From Pimelobacter simplex (GTDB lineage Bacteria > Actinomycetota > Actinomycetes > Propionibacteriales > Nocardioidaceae), in assembly GCF_024662235.1 (NCBI RefSeq), contig NZ_CP096276.1, positions 5,332,001 through 5,396,000 of the forward strand: DNA of 64,000 nt. Direction: 5' to 3'. Made by a program: the position numbers and the translations under genes. A model generated the notes under the pieces. It made no database searches. It saw only the letters and a list, made by a program, of their open reading frames with translations, and had not been told where the DNA came from. Of this stretch, positions 33,585 through 42,013 are shown piece after piece (the stretch's first letter is position 1; the number at the start of each line of letters is the position of its first letter).

Positions 33585-35067
33585 ACGCGTAGGCGTCGAG
33601 CGGGTACCGCTTCGCCGCCCACATCGTCTCCAGCGTCGTCGCCGCCCGGAAGGGCACGTCGCCGTTGTCGTCGAAGTAGTAGCTGTTGGCCAGCCCGCAC
33701 GAGTCCTGGAAGAACACCTGGTGCCGGCGCCGCCCCAGCGCGCTCGCGAAGTAGCGCGCGTTGGCGGCCTCGGTCACCTCGACCCGGGTCGCGCCGACCT
33801 TGCGGGCCTGGCGCAGTGCCCGCACGATGTGCGCGCTCTGCGTCTCGATCAGGTTGAAGTACGACGAGCCGTTGTAGCCGTAGGGCCCCAGGATCGTGAA
33901 GAAGTTGGGGAAGTGCGGCACGCTCACGCCCTGGTAGGCCTGGAAGCGGTTCTCCTCCCACCACTTCTCCAGGTCGGCCCCCTCGGCGCCGCGCACGCTG
34001 AACGGCGGCATGTTGCCCTTCTCGAACACCTTGAAGCCCGTCGCCAGCACCAGGACGTCGGCGGCGTGCTCGACACCCTCGGCCGTGCGGACGCCGTCGG
34101 GCGTGATGGTGGCGATGCCCGCGGTCTCCAGCGTCACGTCGGCCCGGTTGAACGTCGGGAGGTAGGCGTTGGAGAAGCTCGGCCGCTTGCAGCCCAGCGC
34201 GTAGGCCGGTGTCAGCCGGGCCCGGATCTCCGGGTCGCGCACGGCCTGGCGCAGGTAGGCGTGGCCGATCCGCTCGCCGGCGGACGCGACCGGGACCAGC
34301 CCGGCGAAGTGCGCGGCGACCGGGAACGTCGCCTCGACGAACGTCTGGCTGGCCAGCCGGGTCGCCCGGCGGGCGCCCGGGACGGCGCGGAGCGCGGCGC
34401 GGGCCAGGCCCGGCAGCGGTACGTCGGGCTTGGGCAGGCACCAGATCGGCGTGCGCTGGAAGACCGTCAGGTGGGCCGCCTGCTCCGCGATGTGGGGGAT
34501 CGCCTGCACGGCCGAGGCGCCGGTGCCGATCACCGCGACCCGGCGGCCGGTCAGGTCGACGGTGTGGTCCCAGCGCGCGGTGTGCATGACGGTGCCGGCG
34601 AAGTCGGCCAGTCCGTCGATCTCGGGGGTCTTGGGCTGGGTGAGGACGCCGGTCGCGCTGACCACGTGGCGGGCCGTGACGGGGGCGCCGTCGGCGAGGT
34701 CGAGGCGCCACAGGTGCGCCTCGTCGTCGAAGGTCGCGGCGGTGACGGTGGTGCGGAGGCGGGTACGGCGGCGCACGTCGTACTTGTCGACGCAGTGCTC
34801 GGCGTAGGCCTTGAGCTCGCGCCCCGGCGCATAGACCCGCGACCAGCCGGCGACCTGCTCGAACGAGAACTGGTAGCTGAACGACGGGATGTCGACGGCC
34901 ACGCCCGGATAGGTGTTCCAGTGCCAGGCGCCACCGAGGCCGTCGCCGGCCTCGAGCAGCAGGTAGTCGTCGAAGCCCGCCCGGGAGAGCAGGATCGCGG
35001 CGCCGATGCCGGAGAAGCCGCCGCCGATGATGACGACCTCGTGGTCGGGCTGGGGGAGCACGGTCAT
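33574..35067 (-). CDS. Baeyer-Villiger-type flavin monooxygenase (MymA-like)
   Basis: This 497-residue protein has the FAD motif GGGFSGIGAAILL (about residue 15), the BVMO-type fingerprint FAGTVMHTARWDH (FxGxxxHxxxW) around residue 160, the NADPH motif VAVIGTGASAVQ and a later LVLATGFKVFEKGN. It should use NADPH and O2 to insert oxygen next to a ketone or hydroxylate a substrate. The operon (FMO remnant, di-iron protein, SDR, alpha/beta hydrolase, divergent TetR) resembles the mycobacterial mymA locus, which modifies fatty acids in acid stress. The start overlaps the upstream gene by 4 nt. Confidence 0.87.
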   Translation of the reverse strand: MTVLPQPDHEVVIIGGGFSGIGAAILLSRAGFDDYLLLEAGDGLGGAWHWNTYPGVAVDIPSFSYQFSFEQVAGWSRVYAPGRELKAYAEHCVDKYDVRRRTRLRTTVTAATFDDEAHLWRLDLADGAPVTARHVVSATGVLTQPKTPEIDGLADFAGTVMHTARWDHTVDLTGRRVAVIGTGASAVQAIPHIAEQAAHLTVFQRTPIWCLPKPDVPLPGLARAALRAVPGARRATRLASQTFVEATFPVAAHFAGLVPVASAGERIGHAYLRQAVRDPEIRARLTPAYALGCKRPSFSNAYLPTFNRADVTLETAGIATITPDGVRTAEGVEHAADVLVLATGFKVFEKGNMPPFSVRGAEGADLEKWWEENRFQAYQGVSVPHFPNFFTILGPYGYNGSSYFNLIETQSAHIVRALRQARKVGATRVEVTEAANARYFASALGRRRHQVFFQDSCGLANSYYFDDNGDVPFRAATTLETMWAAKRYPLDAYAFTG

Positions 35068-35540
35068 GCGCAGAGGTCCTGTCGCTGGGCGGCGGACTCG
35101 CCGAGGATGATGCAGTCGACGTGGTGCTCGATGCCTTCGGCACTGCGGATCCCGCCGGGCACCAGGGCATAGACGGGCCAGGAGATCAGCGTGCAGTGGG
35201 GCTCCTGGAGGGCCGCGTAGTAGCGGCCGTCGACCCGCGGGCGGTGCCGGTTGAAGCGGGCGTCCGGGGTGAGCCGGCGACGGGTCCACGGGTCGCGGAC
35301 CTGGAGGCGCAGGCTGAGCCGGGCGGCAGGCCGGGTCAGGACGCGCGGCAGCGGGAGGGGGACCGGGAGCAGCCAGTCGGGCTCCTCCTGGAACACCTTG
35401 ACCGCGCGCGCCGTGCGCACCACCTCGGGCACGATCAGCGCCGCCTCGCGGCCGGGGGCGATCACGGCGACGCTCTGGCCGGTGAACGCGCGACCTCGCC
35501 AGGCGGTGCCGCGCAGCACCTCGCCGTCGTACCGGCTCAT
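35064..35540 (-). CDS. Truncated, degenerate flavin-monooxygenase-like protein
   Basis: This 158-residue protein aligns by eye with the NADPH-binding half of the neighbouring BVMO: FTGQSVAVIAPGREAALIVPE corresponds to its GRRVAVIGTGASAVQAIPH region, followed by VFQEEPDWLLPVPLPLP (versus VFQRTPIWCLPKPDVPLP) and a C-terminal PGGIRSAEGIEHHVDCIIL. The GxGxxG dinucleotide motif is broken (APGREA) and the whole FAD half is missing. The 4-nt overlaps at both ends show that it is still translated within the operon. It could be a relic or a regulatory/partner subunit. Confidence 0.65.
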   Translation of the reverse strand: MSRYDGEVLRGTAWRGRAFTGQSVAVIAPGREAALIVPEVVRTARAVKVFQEEPDWLLPVPLPLPRVLTRPAARLSLRLQVRDPWTRRRLTPDARFNRHRPRVDGRYYAALQEPHCTLISWPVYALVPGGIRSAEGIEHHVDCIILGESAAQRQDLCA

Positions 35541-36475
35541 GAGGCGATCGGCTCGTGGGTCAGCTCGTCCACCCAGGCCTGCGGCCGGCCGAGCACCTTG
35601 GCCGGGACCAGCGAGGTGAGCCTGACCATCGGGTCCGCCAGCAGCCGGTGGTACGGCGAGGTGCGGTCGATGATCATCCCGGCCTGCGCCTTGAGCACGT
35701 GGTACGCCGGGATGCGCGCCGTGTGCGGCCCGCGCGAGCCGATCGTGGCGAACCTCTTCACCGCGTTGTAGAGCTTCTGCTCCGGCAGGCCCATCGCCAC
35801 GATGTTGTCGCGCATCTTGTTGATGAGCGGGGTGAACACGACGATCAGGCCGATGATCACCTGAGGCTGCAGCAGCGCGGCCGACTCGATGATCAGCTTG
35901 TGCAGCGGCCCCGCACCGATCAGCTCGAGCACCTGGAAGTCGACGGTGATGTGCCGGGCCTCGTCGGAGTTGATGTGCCGGAAGACCTCGTGGCAGACCG
36001 GGTCGGTCACCTCCTCGAGGAGGAACTTCACGAGCGCGCCGTCGAGCGCGCACTCCAGGAGGGGGATCAGCGTGGCCAGACCGGTCAGCGGGATCGTGTC
36101 GCCGTAGTCGTCGAGCACCTTGATCGCGAGCTTGACGTTGACGTTGGGCTCCGGCGGGTTGCCCTCGGCGTCGAGCATGCCCCAGCGCTTCATCAGCGCG
36201 AGCTCGGCGTTGGCGTGCTTCTGCTCCTCGGCGTGGAAGTACTCGTAGATCCGCTTGATGGTCGGGGTCGGCGCCTTCTTGGCGAGCGAGGCGAAGCCGC
36301 GCGCACCGACGTGCTCGATCCACACCAGGTCGGCCATGAACGGCTGCATCTTGGCGCGCAGGGCGTCGGTCATCGTCTCGGCGCCGGGGGCGTCCCAGTC
36401 GATGTCGGCGAGGGACCACTGCTTGTCCTTGATGGTCTGCAGCATCTGGTCGAAGTCGAAGGTCGTGGCACTCAT
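35537..36475 (-). CDS. Ferritin-like di-iron protein
   Basis: This 312-residue, mostly helical protein has two metal-binding helices: YEYFHAEEQKHANAELALM (E-E-x-x-H, about residue 85) and EVFRHINSDEARHITVDFQV (D-E-x-R-H, about residue 190), the pattern of di-iron carboxylate oxygenases. A hydrophobic stretch PQVIIGLIVVFTPLINKM may be a membrane-facing helix. It probably activates O2 for hydroxylation or desaturation of a lipid substrate with the surrounding SDR and BVMO. 4-nt overlaps with both neighbours indicate tight coupling. Confidence 0.75.
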   Translation of the reverse strand: MSATTFDFDQMLQTIKDKQWSLADIDWDAPGAETMTDALRAKMQPFMADLVWIEHVGARGFASLAKKAPTPTIKRIYEYFHAEEQKHANAELALMKRWGMLDAEGNPPEPNVNVKLAIKVLDDYGDTIPLTGLATLIPLLECALDGALVKFLLEEVTDPVCHEVFRHINSDEARHITVDFQVLELIGAGPLHKLIIESAALLQPQVIIGLIVVFTPLINKMRDNIVAMGLPEQKLYNAVKRFATIGSRGPHTARIPAYHVLKAQAGMIIDRTSPYHRLLADPMVRLTSLVPAKVLGRPQAWVDELTHEPIAS

Positions 36476-37308
36476 CGGTCGGTACCTTCCTCGGGGTCGG
36501 GGGCGAAGCGGCCGAGCAGGCCGGCGACGCGGGTGTAGGGGGCGGGGAGCAGGCGCTTGGTGCGCCAGAGGAGCTGCGCATCGAGCTGCGGGACGACGTA
36601 CAGGCGTCCCTTGTCGTGGGCGTCGAGGGTCGTGCGGGCGACCCGGTCGGCGGAGAAGCCCGCGATCCCGGCGATCTTGCGGGCCAGGCCCGCCGCGCCG
36701 GGGTCGATCAGGTCGCCGTCGAAGATGTTGGTCTTGACGAATGTCGGGCACAGCACGGTCACCGCGACACCGGCGCCCGCGAGCTCGGCGGCGAGGGTCT
36801 CGGACAGGCTCACCACCCCGGCCTTGCTGACGTTGTAGGCGCCCATCCGCGGGGCGGCGGTGAAGCCGGCCGCGGAGGCGACGTTGATGACGCCGCCCCG
36901 GCCCGCGGTGCGCAGCGTCGGCACGAACACGTGGCAGCCGTGGATGACGCCCCAGAGGTTGATGCCGATCGTCCGCTGCCAGTCGCTCAGCGCGGCGTCG
37001 CCGACGACCCGGCCGCCGGCGCCGATGCCCGCGTTGTTGACGACGATCCGGGGCGGGCCGTCGAGCCAGTCGAGCGCGGTGTCGTGGACCCGCTGGACCT
37101 GGGCGACGTCCGCGACGTCGCAGTCGACGGCGAGCGCCCGGCCGCCGGCCGACTCGATGGCGGCGACGGTCTCCTTGAGCCCGGCCTCGTCGATGTCGGC
37201 GCACACCACGCGGCCGCCGCGGCGGGCGAGCTCGCGGGCGAACGCCCGGCCGATGCCGCTGCCGGCGCCGGTGACGACGGCGGCGGCGTCCTTGGTACGT
37301 CGGGCCAT
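36472..37308 (-). CDS. Short-chain dehydrogenase/reductase (SadH-like)
   Basis: This 278-residue SDR has NAD(P)-binding TGAGSGIGRAFA near the N-terminus, VVNNAGIGAGG (about residue 92) and the catalytic YNVSKAG motif with the Ser about 13 residues before. The C-terminal extension (YVVPQLDAQLLWRTKRLLP) is typical of the SadH/Rv3085 type in mymA-like operons. It would oxidise or reduce the hydroxy/keto lipid handled by the monooxygenase. One nt separates its start from the upstream esterase stop. Confidence 0.88.
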   Translation of the reverse strand: MARRTKDAAAVVTGAGSGIGRAFARELARRGGRVVCADIDEAGLKETVAAIESAGGRALAVDCDVADVAQVQRVHDTALDWLDGPPRIVVNNAGIGAGGRVVGDAALSDWQRTIGINLWGVIHGCHVFVPTLRTAGRGGVINVASAAGFTAAPRMGAYNVSKAGVVSLSETLAAELAGAGVAVTVLCPTFVKTNIFDGDLIDPGAAGLARKIAGIAGFSADRVARTTLDAHDKGRLYVVPQLDAQLLWRTKRLLPAPYTRVAGLLGRFAPDPEEGTDR

Positions 37309-37309
37309 G

Positions 37310-38335
37310 TCAGGCCTCCTGGGAGATCGTGGGGGGAACGAGGGTCAGGGCGCCGCGCCGGCGCTGGATCTCGAGCTGCTCGTCGACGAAGGCCGCGGCG
37401 GCGTCGAGCGCCTGCTCGGCCTCCGGTACGACGCGCGGCAGCGCCTGGAAGACGTGCATCTGGTCGGGCCAGACCTCCAGCCGGCAGTCGGCGCCGGCGG
37501 TGGTCAGGCCGCGGGCCAGCTCGATCGCGTCGGCGGCGAGCATCTCCCGGGCGCCGGCCTGGACCAGAGTCGGCGGGAACCGGTCGGCGCCGTCGAACGA
37601 GAACCGCAGCCGGGGCGCCTGCGGGTCGTGCCCGGCGAGGTAGAGGTCGAGCATCCGGGCCGCCTTGGCCGCGGAGATCATCGGGTCGCGGCGCATCCGC
37701 TCGCGCGCGGCGGCCAGCGACATCGTCAGGTCGAGGACGGGGGAGAAGGCGACCAGCGCGGCCGGGGCGGGACGCCCCTCGCGGATCAGCTCGAGGGCGA
37801 GGTCGACGCACAGGTGGCCGCCGGCCGAGTCGCCGGCGAGCACGATCCGGGCCGGGTCGTGGCCCTCGCCGAGCAGCCACTCGTACGCCGCGCGGACGTC
37901 GTCCGCCGCGCTCGGGAAGCGGTGCGAGGGGGCGAGCCGGTAGTCGCACGCGAACACCGGCAGCCCGGTGCGCGCGGAGAGCCGGGTGGTGATGCCGCGG
38001 TGGGTGCGCGCGGAGCAGATCGTGTAGGCGCTGCCGTGCACGTAGAGGACGACCGCGTCGTCGCGCTCGGCGCGCGGCGCCCGGACCCACTCGCCCCGCG
38101 CTGTGGGCCCGGCCGGCGCGACCTGGGCGTGCTCGACCCGCACCACCCGGCTGCCGCGCAGCGGCGGGCCGAACGCCCACAGGCTGCTCGCCACGAGCCG
38201 GCGCGAGAAGCGGATGCCCGTGCGGTTCATCGGGATCACCGTGGTGAGCGGCCGCAGCGTCACCGACGTCAGGTCGGCGGCGAGCCGGCTGCGCAGGGAG
38301 CCGCGCCCGGTGCTCACGTCATTGTGAAGGCGCAT
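37310..38335 (-). CDS. Alpha/beta hydrolase (LipR/HSL-type esterase)
   Basis: This 341-residue hormone-sensitive-lipase-type esterase has the oxyanion motif LYVHGSAYTICS (HGG to HGS variant), nucleophile elbow GDSAGGHLCVDLALEL with catalytic Ser, and DQMHVFQALP with the catalytic His. The mymA operon has LipR at the same place. It is first in the operon; the start at 38335 borders the palindromic operator. An N-terminal extension of about 80 residues precedes the catalytic core. Acts on short or medium acyl esters, substrate unknown. Confidence 0.85.
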   Translation of the reverse strand: MRLHNDVSTGRGSLRSRLAADLTSVTLRPLTTVIPMNRTGIRFSRRLVASSLWAFGPPLRGSRVVRVEHAQVAPAGPTARGEWVRAPRAERDDAVVLYVHGSAYTICSARTHRGITTRLSARTGLPVFACDYRLAPSHRFPSAADDVRAAYEWLLGEGHDPARIVLAGDSAGGHLCVDLALELIREGRPAPAALVAFSPVLDLTMSLAAARERMRRDPMISAAKAARMLDLYLAGHDPQAPRLRFSFDGADRFPPTLVQAGAREMLAADAIELARGLTTAGADCRLEVWPDQMHVFQALPRVVPEAEQALDAAAAFVDEQLEIQRRRGALTLVPPTISQEA

Positions 38336-38359
38336 GCCCTCACATTGCATTCTGAGGGC
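38336..38359. promoter_or_regulatory. Inverted-repeat operator between esterase operon and TetR
   Basis: GCCCTCA (38336-38342) and TGAGGGC (38353-38359) are perfect 7-bp arms with a 10-bp AT-richer spacer (CATTGCATTC). The site directly adjoins the esterase start codon and lies 21 nt before the divergent TetR ATG, so the TetR product is the natural binder, controlling both directions. Confidence 0.6.
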
Positions 38360-38380
38360 GGGTGCCGTCAAGATGTTCGT

Positions 38381-39064
38381 ATGGATGCCGCCCGGGCGAA
38401 GAGCGCCGCGACCAGCGCCGCGCCCCGCCGCCGCTACGGCGGCAAGTCGGCCGAGCAGCGCCGCGCCGAGCGCCACGAGGCGCTGCTCGTCGCGGCCCAG
38501 GAGATCTGGCAGGAGAGCGGCTGGGCGGCGGTCACCATGCGTGGGGTGTGCGCGCGGGCCGGGCTCACCGACCGGTACTTCTACGAGAGCTTCGCCGACC
38601 GCGACGCCCTGCTCGCGGCCATCTGGGACCAGGTCCGCGACGAGACCCTCGCCATGATGCTCGGCGCCATCGCCCCCCACGTCGACGACGCCCCGCTGGT
38701 CCAGCTCCGGGCGGCGCTCGCGGCCGTCGTCCACCACATCGGCGACGAGCCGCACCGTGCCCAGATCGTCTTCGGCGACCACGCCGGCAGCGCGATCCTG
38801 GAGCAGCGCCGGCGCGAGACGATCCAGCTCTCGGTCGACCTGCTCATCGACCTCGCCCGCCCCTACCTGCGCCCCGACGCCGACGAGACCGGCCTGCGGA
38901 TCAGCGTGCTGCTGGGCATCGGCGGCTTCGTCGAGACCGTCCTCGCCTGGCGCTCCGGCCTCGTCGAGGTCGACGCGGACGAGCTGGTCGAGCACCTGGC
39001 CGGCGTCGGCGCGAGTCTCGCGCCGCGCTTCCTGCGGCCCGAGGGCGGATCGTCGCGTCCCTAG
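38381..39064 (+). CDS. TetR-family regulator of the mymA-like operon
   Basis: This 227-residue TetR protein has a 30-residue basic N-terminal extension before the HTH (RHEALLVAAQEIWQESGWAA, VCARAGLTDRYFYESFADRD) and a helical ligand domain. It is divergent from the five-gene monooxygenase operon with an inverted repeat between, so it is the likely repressor; in mycobacteria that role is played by VirS, an unrelated AraC-type protein. The stop overlaps the convergent protease gene by 4 nt. Confidence 0.85.
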   Translation: MDAARAKSAATSAAPRRRYGGKSAEQRRAERHEALLVAAQEIWQESGWAAVTMRGVCARAGLTDRYFYESFADRDALLAAIWDQVRDETLAMMLGAIAPHVDDAPLVQLRAALAAVVHHIGDEPHRAQIVFGDHAGSAILEQRRRETIQLSVDLLIDLARPYLRPDADETGLRISVLLGIGGFVETVLAWRSGLVEVDADELVEHLAGVGASLAPRFLRPEGGSSRP

Positions 39065-40296
39065 GGCGTGGTCCGGGGCCGCTGCCCGCGGCGAAGCAGG
39101 TCGGCCTCACGCTTGGTCAGCTCGTCGAGTGCGGCCGGCGGGACCAGCCGGAACACGTCCGGGCTGATCTCGACGCGCCGTGGCGGAGCCTGGTTGGCAG
39201 GCGCGACGCCGTAGCCGACCGTGCCGCCCTTGAACCGCAGGTTGGCCCAGTTGTCCTGCGCGGTCAGGGTGCCGGTCCGCCCGTTCTTATTGATGTCGGC
39301 GCGGACCCCGCCGGTGGAGATCGTCCCGTTACAGCTCCAATCGATGCCGCCGGCCGCGTCGCCACTGGTGCGCGCGGCACCGGAGCCGGGGCAGTACCAG
39401 ATCGTGCGCCAGCCCACGGCGCCGAGCCCGAGGCCGCGCGACTCGACGAGGGAGCGCTCGTCGAGGACGGGGTGGGCGTCGTCGGAGTAGCCGAAGTAGG
39501 AGGACCCGCTCGTGCGGGGGACGCCGACCAGCTGGAACGAGTAGTTCATGACACTGAGGTAGTTGGGCTTGTAGTGGGTGTCGTCGACACCGCCGTGGCG
39601 CAGCCCGAGCGTGTGGCCGAGCTCGTGGACGAAGGTGCCGACCATCTGGTCGTCGGTCCGTGCCCAGCCGCAGGTGTCGCCGAGCGTCACCACGAACGTG
39701 TCCGAGGGGATGCCGAGCGCGACGCCGCTGCTGCAGCCGCTGTTGTAGCGGTCCGCCCAGACCATGTAGCGGAAGATCTCGGCCCGAGCGGGCGCGAAGT
39801 GGGCCGTGCGGAGCGCGCGGATCTCGGTCGCGTAGGGGGACAGGTTGGTGTCGAGGGGGACTTGGCCGGCCCCACCGAGGTCGTACGTCGTGCGGCCCGG
39901 GTAGGCGCCGCCGTCGAGGTGGATCCGGATCCCGGCAGTCCCGTCAGGGTTGTCGACCGGAGCCGCGGCGAACACCTGGACCACCCGGTCGAGGACGGTC
40001 ACCGACGGCCGCAACCCCGGCATCCAGTCCAGCTCGACGAACAGGTCCTTGTGGCGTGGATCGGCGCCCAACGCTGGGAGGTCGACGTCGATGACGCCAT
40101 CGCCGTCGGCGTCGTAGCCGTCGGTCTCCCAGTCGTCGAGCAAGCCGTCACCGTCGGTGTCGGTGGTGGCTGCGGCCGGTGCGGCCGGTGCGGCGGCAGT
40201 CGCCGGCTCGCCCGGAGCGGTGAGCCCGACGACCGCGGTCGTCAGGACGGTCACCGTGGTGAGTACGGCGGTACGGAGCGGTGTCATCGGCGTCAT
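39061..40296 (-). CDS. Secreted metzincin-like metalloprotease
   Basis: This 411-residue protein has a signal peptide (about residues 1-35), then two EF-hand-like calcium loops (DTDGDGLLDDWE, DADGDGVIDVD) typical of extracellular calcium proteins. A zinc protease core contains HELGHTLGLRHGG (HExxHxxGxxH) with a Met-turn-like YLSVMNYSF downstream. The C-terminal region contains a cysteine pair (IWYCPGSG, IDWSCNGT). It should be an exported Ca2+-stabilised zinc endopeptidase. It stands alone; the 149-bp upstream spacer holds promoters for it and the divergent DoxX gene. Confidence 0.83.
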   Translation of the reverse strand: MTPMTPLRTAVLTTVTVLTTAVVGLTAPGEPATAAAPAAPAAATTDTDGDGLLDDWETDGYDADGDGVIDVDLPALGADPRHKDLFVELDWMPGLRPSVTVLDRVVQVFAAAPVDNPDGTAGIRIHLDGGAYPGRTTYDLGGAGQVPLDTNLSPYATEIRALRTAHFAPARAEIFRYMVWADRYNSGCSSGVALGIPSDTFVVTLGDTCGWARTDDQMVGTFVHELGHTLGLRHGGVDDTHYKPNYLSVMNYSFQLVGVPRTSGSSYFGYSDDAHPVLDERSLVESRGLGLGAVGWRTIWYCPGSGAARTSGDAAGGIDWSCNGTISTGGVRADINKNGRTGTLTAQDNWANLRFKGGTVGYGVAPANQAPPRRVEISPDVFRLVPPAALDELTKREADLLRRGQRPRTTP

Positions 40297-40445
40297 GAGA
40301 ACTCCCGAGAAAGAGGTGACCGCGCGCCCACGGTCGACTGCGGCTCACGCTAGTGACACAGGTCTCGCCTGGGAAGGAGAATTCTCAGGATTCTAGGGGG
40401 TGTTCGCATATCGTCGATTTGGGTGGAGCTGATGGAGTGCGGGCC

Positions 40446-40889
40446 ATGAGACGCCTTCTCGGCCCCTTTCCCGCTGCCGCTCAGGACGCCGGCCTCCTCG
40501 TCGCGCGGCTCCTGCTCGGACTCGTCCTCGTGGCGCACGGCTGGCAGAAGCTCGACACCTACACCATCGACGGCACGACGGCCAGCTTCGATGAGATGGG
40601 TGTCCCGGTGCCCCGTGCGGCCGCGACGTTCGCCGCGTTCGCCGAGCTCGGGGGCGGCCTGCTGCTCGTCCTCGGGCTGCTCACGCCGGTCGCCGCGCTG
40701 CTCGTCGTCCTCGACATGATGGGAGCGTGGTACTTCGCCCACCGTGACCAAGGCATCTTCGCCGACGCGGGTGGGGGCGAGCTGGTCATGGTGATCGGCG
40801 CGGTCGCGCTGGTGCTCGGCGTGCTGGGATCGGGTCGTCTCAGCCTCGACGGCCTGCTCCGGCGGCGGGCCGGGGGAGCGGCCGCCTAG
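40446..40889 (+). CDS. DoxX-family membrane protein
   Basis: This 147-residue protein has four transmembrane helices and the DoxX pattern LLVARLLLGLVLVAHGWQKL near the N-terminus, then AAATFAAFAELGGGLLLVLGLLTPVAALL. Mycobacterial DoxX forms a membrane oxidoreductase complex with SodA and SseA in oxidative stress; other DoxX proteins have unknown roles. ATG 40446 is chosen because it begins right before the first hydrophobic segment. It overlaps the convergent methyltransferase by 4 nt. Confidence 0.82.
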   Translation: MRRLLGPFPAAAQDAGLLVARLLLGLVLVAHGWQKLDTYTIDGTTASFDEMGVPVPRAAATFAAFAELGGGLLLVLGLLTPVAALLVVLDMMGAWYFAHRDQGIFADAGGGELVMVIGAVALVLGVLGSGRLSLDGLLRRRAGGAAA

Positions 40890-41650
40890 GAACGGCGTAC
40901 GCCGGTCACGACGGTGGCCTCCCGGCCCTCGTCGTGGTCGACCCGCGGGGCGAGACCGGCAGCGCTGAGGACATCGGCTGCGACCGGGGCCTGGGCCGCG
41001 GAGACCTCCGACAGCACTGCTCCGCCGGTCCTGAGCCACTGGGGGGACAGCGCCGCGACCCGGCGCAGGAGGTCCAGTCCGTCGGCGCCGCCGTCGACGG
41101 TGCCCCGCGGCTCGTGGTCGCGGGACTCGGGCGGCATGAGCGCGACCGCGTCGGTCGGCACGTAGGGGACGTTGGCGACGATCACGTCGACCCGGCCGCG
41201 CAGTGCGTCCGGGAGCGGGGCGTCGAGGTCGCCGGCCACGGCGGTCCCGCCGACCGCGGCCAGGTTGCGGGCCGCGCACGCGACCGCCACCGGATCGACG
41301 TCCGCCGCGACGACGGTCAGGCCGGGGTGCCGCCGGGCGAGGGCCAGGCCCAGGGCGCCGCTGCCGCAGCACAGGTCGACGACCGTGCTCGCGGGCGTCA
41401 GCCGCTGCGCCGCCAGCTCGACCAGGTACGCCGTGCGCTGCCGCGGCACGAACACGCCCGCGTCGAGCGCGACCCGGCCGCCGTCGAAGGCGACCCAGCC
41501 GACGACCTGCTCCAGGGGCTCGCCGGCGATCCGCCGCAGGGTCAGCGCCTCGAGCTCCTCGGGGGAGCGGGCGGCCGCCTCCAGCAGCGCGGCCTCGTCC
41601 TCGGCGAAGACGCAGCCGGCGGCGCGCAGTCGGGCGACGAGGTCGGGCAC
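40886..41650 (-). CDS. PrmC/HemK-like protein N5-glutamine methyltransferase
   Basis: This 254-residue class I methyltransferase has the SAM-binding motif VVDLCCGSGALGLALARRHP and VIVANVPYVPTDAV, a variant of the NPPY motif that binds the glutamine amide (N-V-P-Y). It belongs to the shorter actinobacterial putative N5-glutamine methyltransferase family, distinct from the release-factor PrmC usually encoded next to prfA. The GTG start follows TACGCT by 6 nt (leaderless). Target protein unknown. Confidence 0.82.
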   Translation of the reverse strand: MPDLVARLRAAGCVFAEDEAALLEAAARSPEELEALTLRRIAGEPLEQVVGWVAFDGGRVALDAGVFVPRQRTAYLVELAAQRLTPASTVVDLCCGSGALGLALARRHPGLTVVAADVDPVAVACAARNLAAVGGTAVAGDLDAPLPDALRGRVDVIVANVPYVPTDAVALMPPESRDHEPRGTVDGGADGLDLLRRVAALSPQWLRTGGAVLSEVSAAQAPVAADVLSAAGLAPRVDHDEGREATVVTGVRRS

Positions 41651-41679
41651 GGCGCCAGCGTAGGGCCGTACCGGTGGGC

Positions 41680-41904
41680 TCAGGCCTCCGGCATCAGCCA
41701 CCACGCGGCGAGGTACAGGATGATCCCGGTGCCGAAGCCGAACACGACGGCCGCGACCAGCAGGATCCGGACCAGGGTCGGGTCGACGCCGAAGTGGTCG
41801 GCGATGCCGGAGCAGACGCCGGCCACCATCTTGTTGTCCTGGCGGCGGGTCAGCCGGCGGGTCGAGGAGGCCGGACGGTTCGGGTAGCTGTCGTAGTTGC
41901 TCAT
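41680..41904 (-). CDS. PspC-domain membrane protein
   Basis: This 74-residue protein has a charged N-terminus (RRLTRRQDNKMVAGVCSGIA) followed by HFGVDPTLVRILLVAAVVFG and a hydrophobic ILYLAAWWLMPEA, the complete PspC pattern. In enterobacteria PspC senses membrane stress with PspB; in actinobacteria the domain is widely distributed and less defined. An ATG with GGAGGC upstream. Confidence 0.87.
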   Translation of the reverse strand: MSNYDSYPNRPASSTRRLTRRQDNKMVAGVCSGIADHFGVDPTLVRILLVAAVVFGFGTGIILYLAAWWLMPEA

Positions 41905-42013
41905 GCCTCCACGGTGCCCGGTGCGCGGCCGCCGGACATCGGGGAACGACCCTGGTCGGTCCCGGATCCCGACCCTGAGACGCGCGCCGCGCGGGCCCTG
42001 CCAGACTTGTCCT

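Noticed and set aside
40377..40386. GAGAATTCTC palindrome in the protease/DoxX spacer
   Set aside because: Only 10 bp, with no clear alignment to a promoter element; too weak to call an operator.
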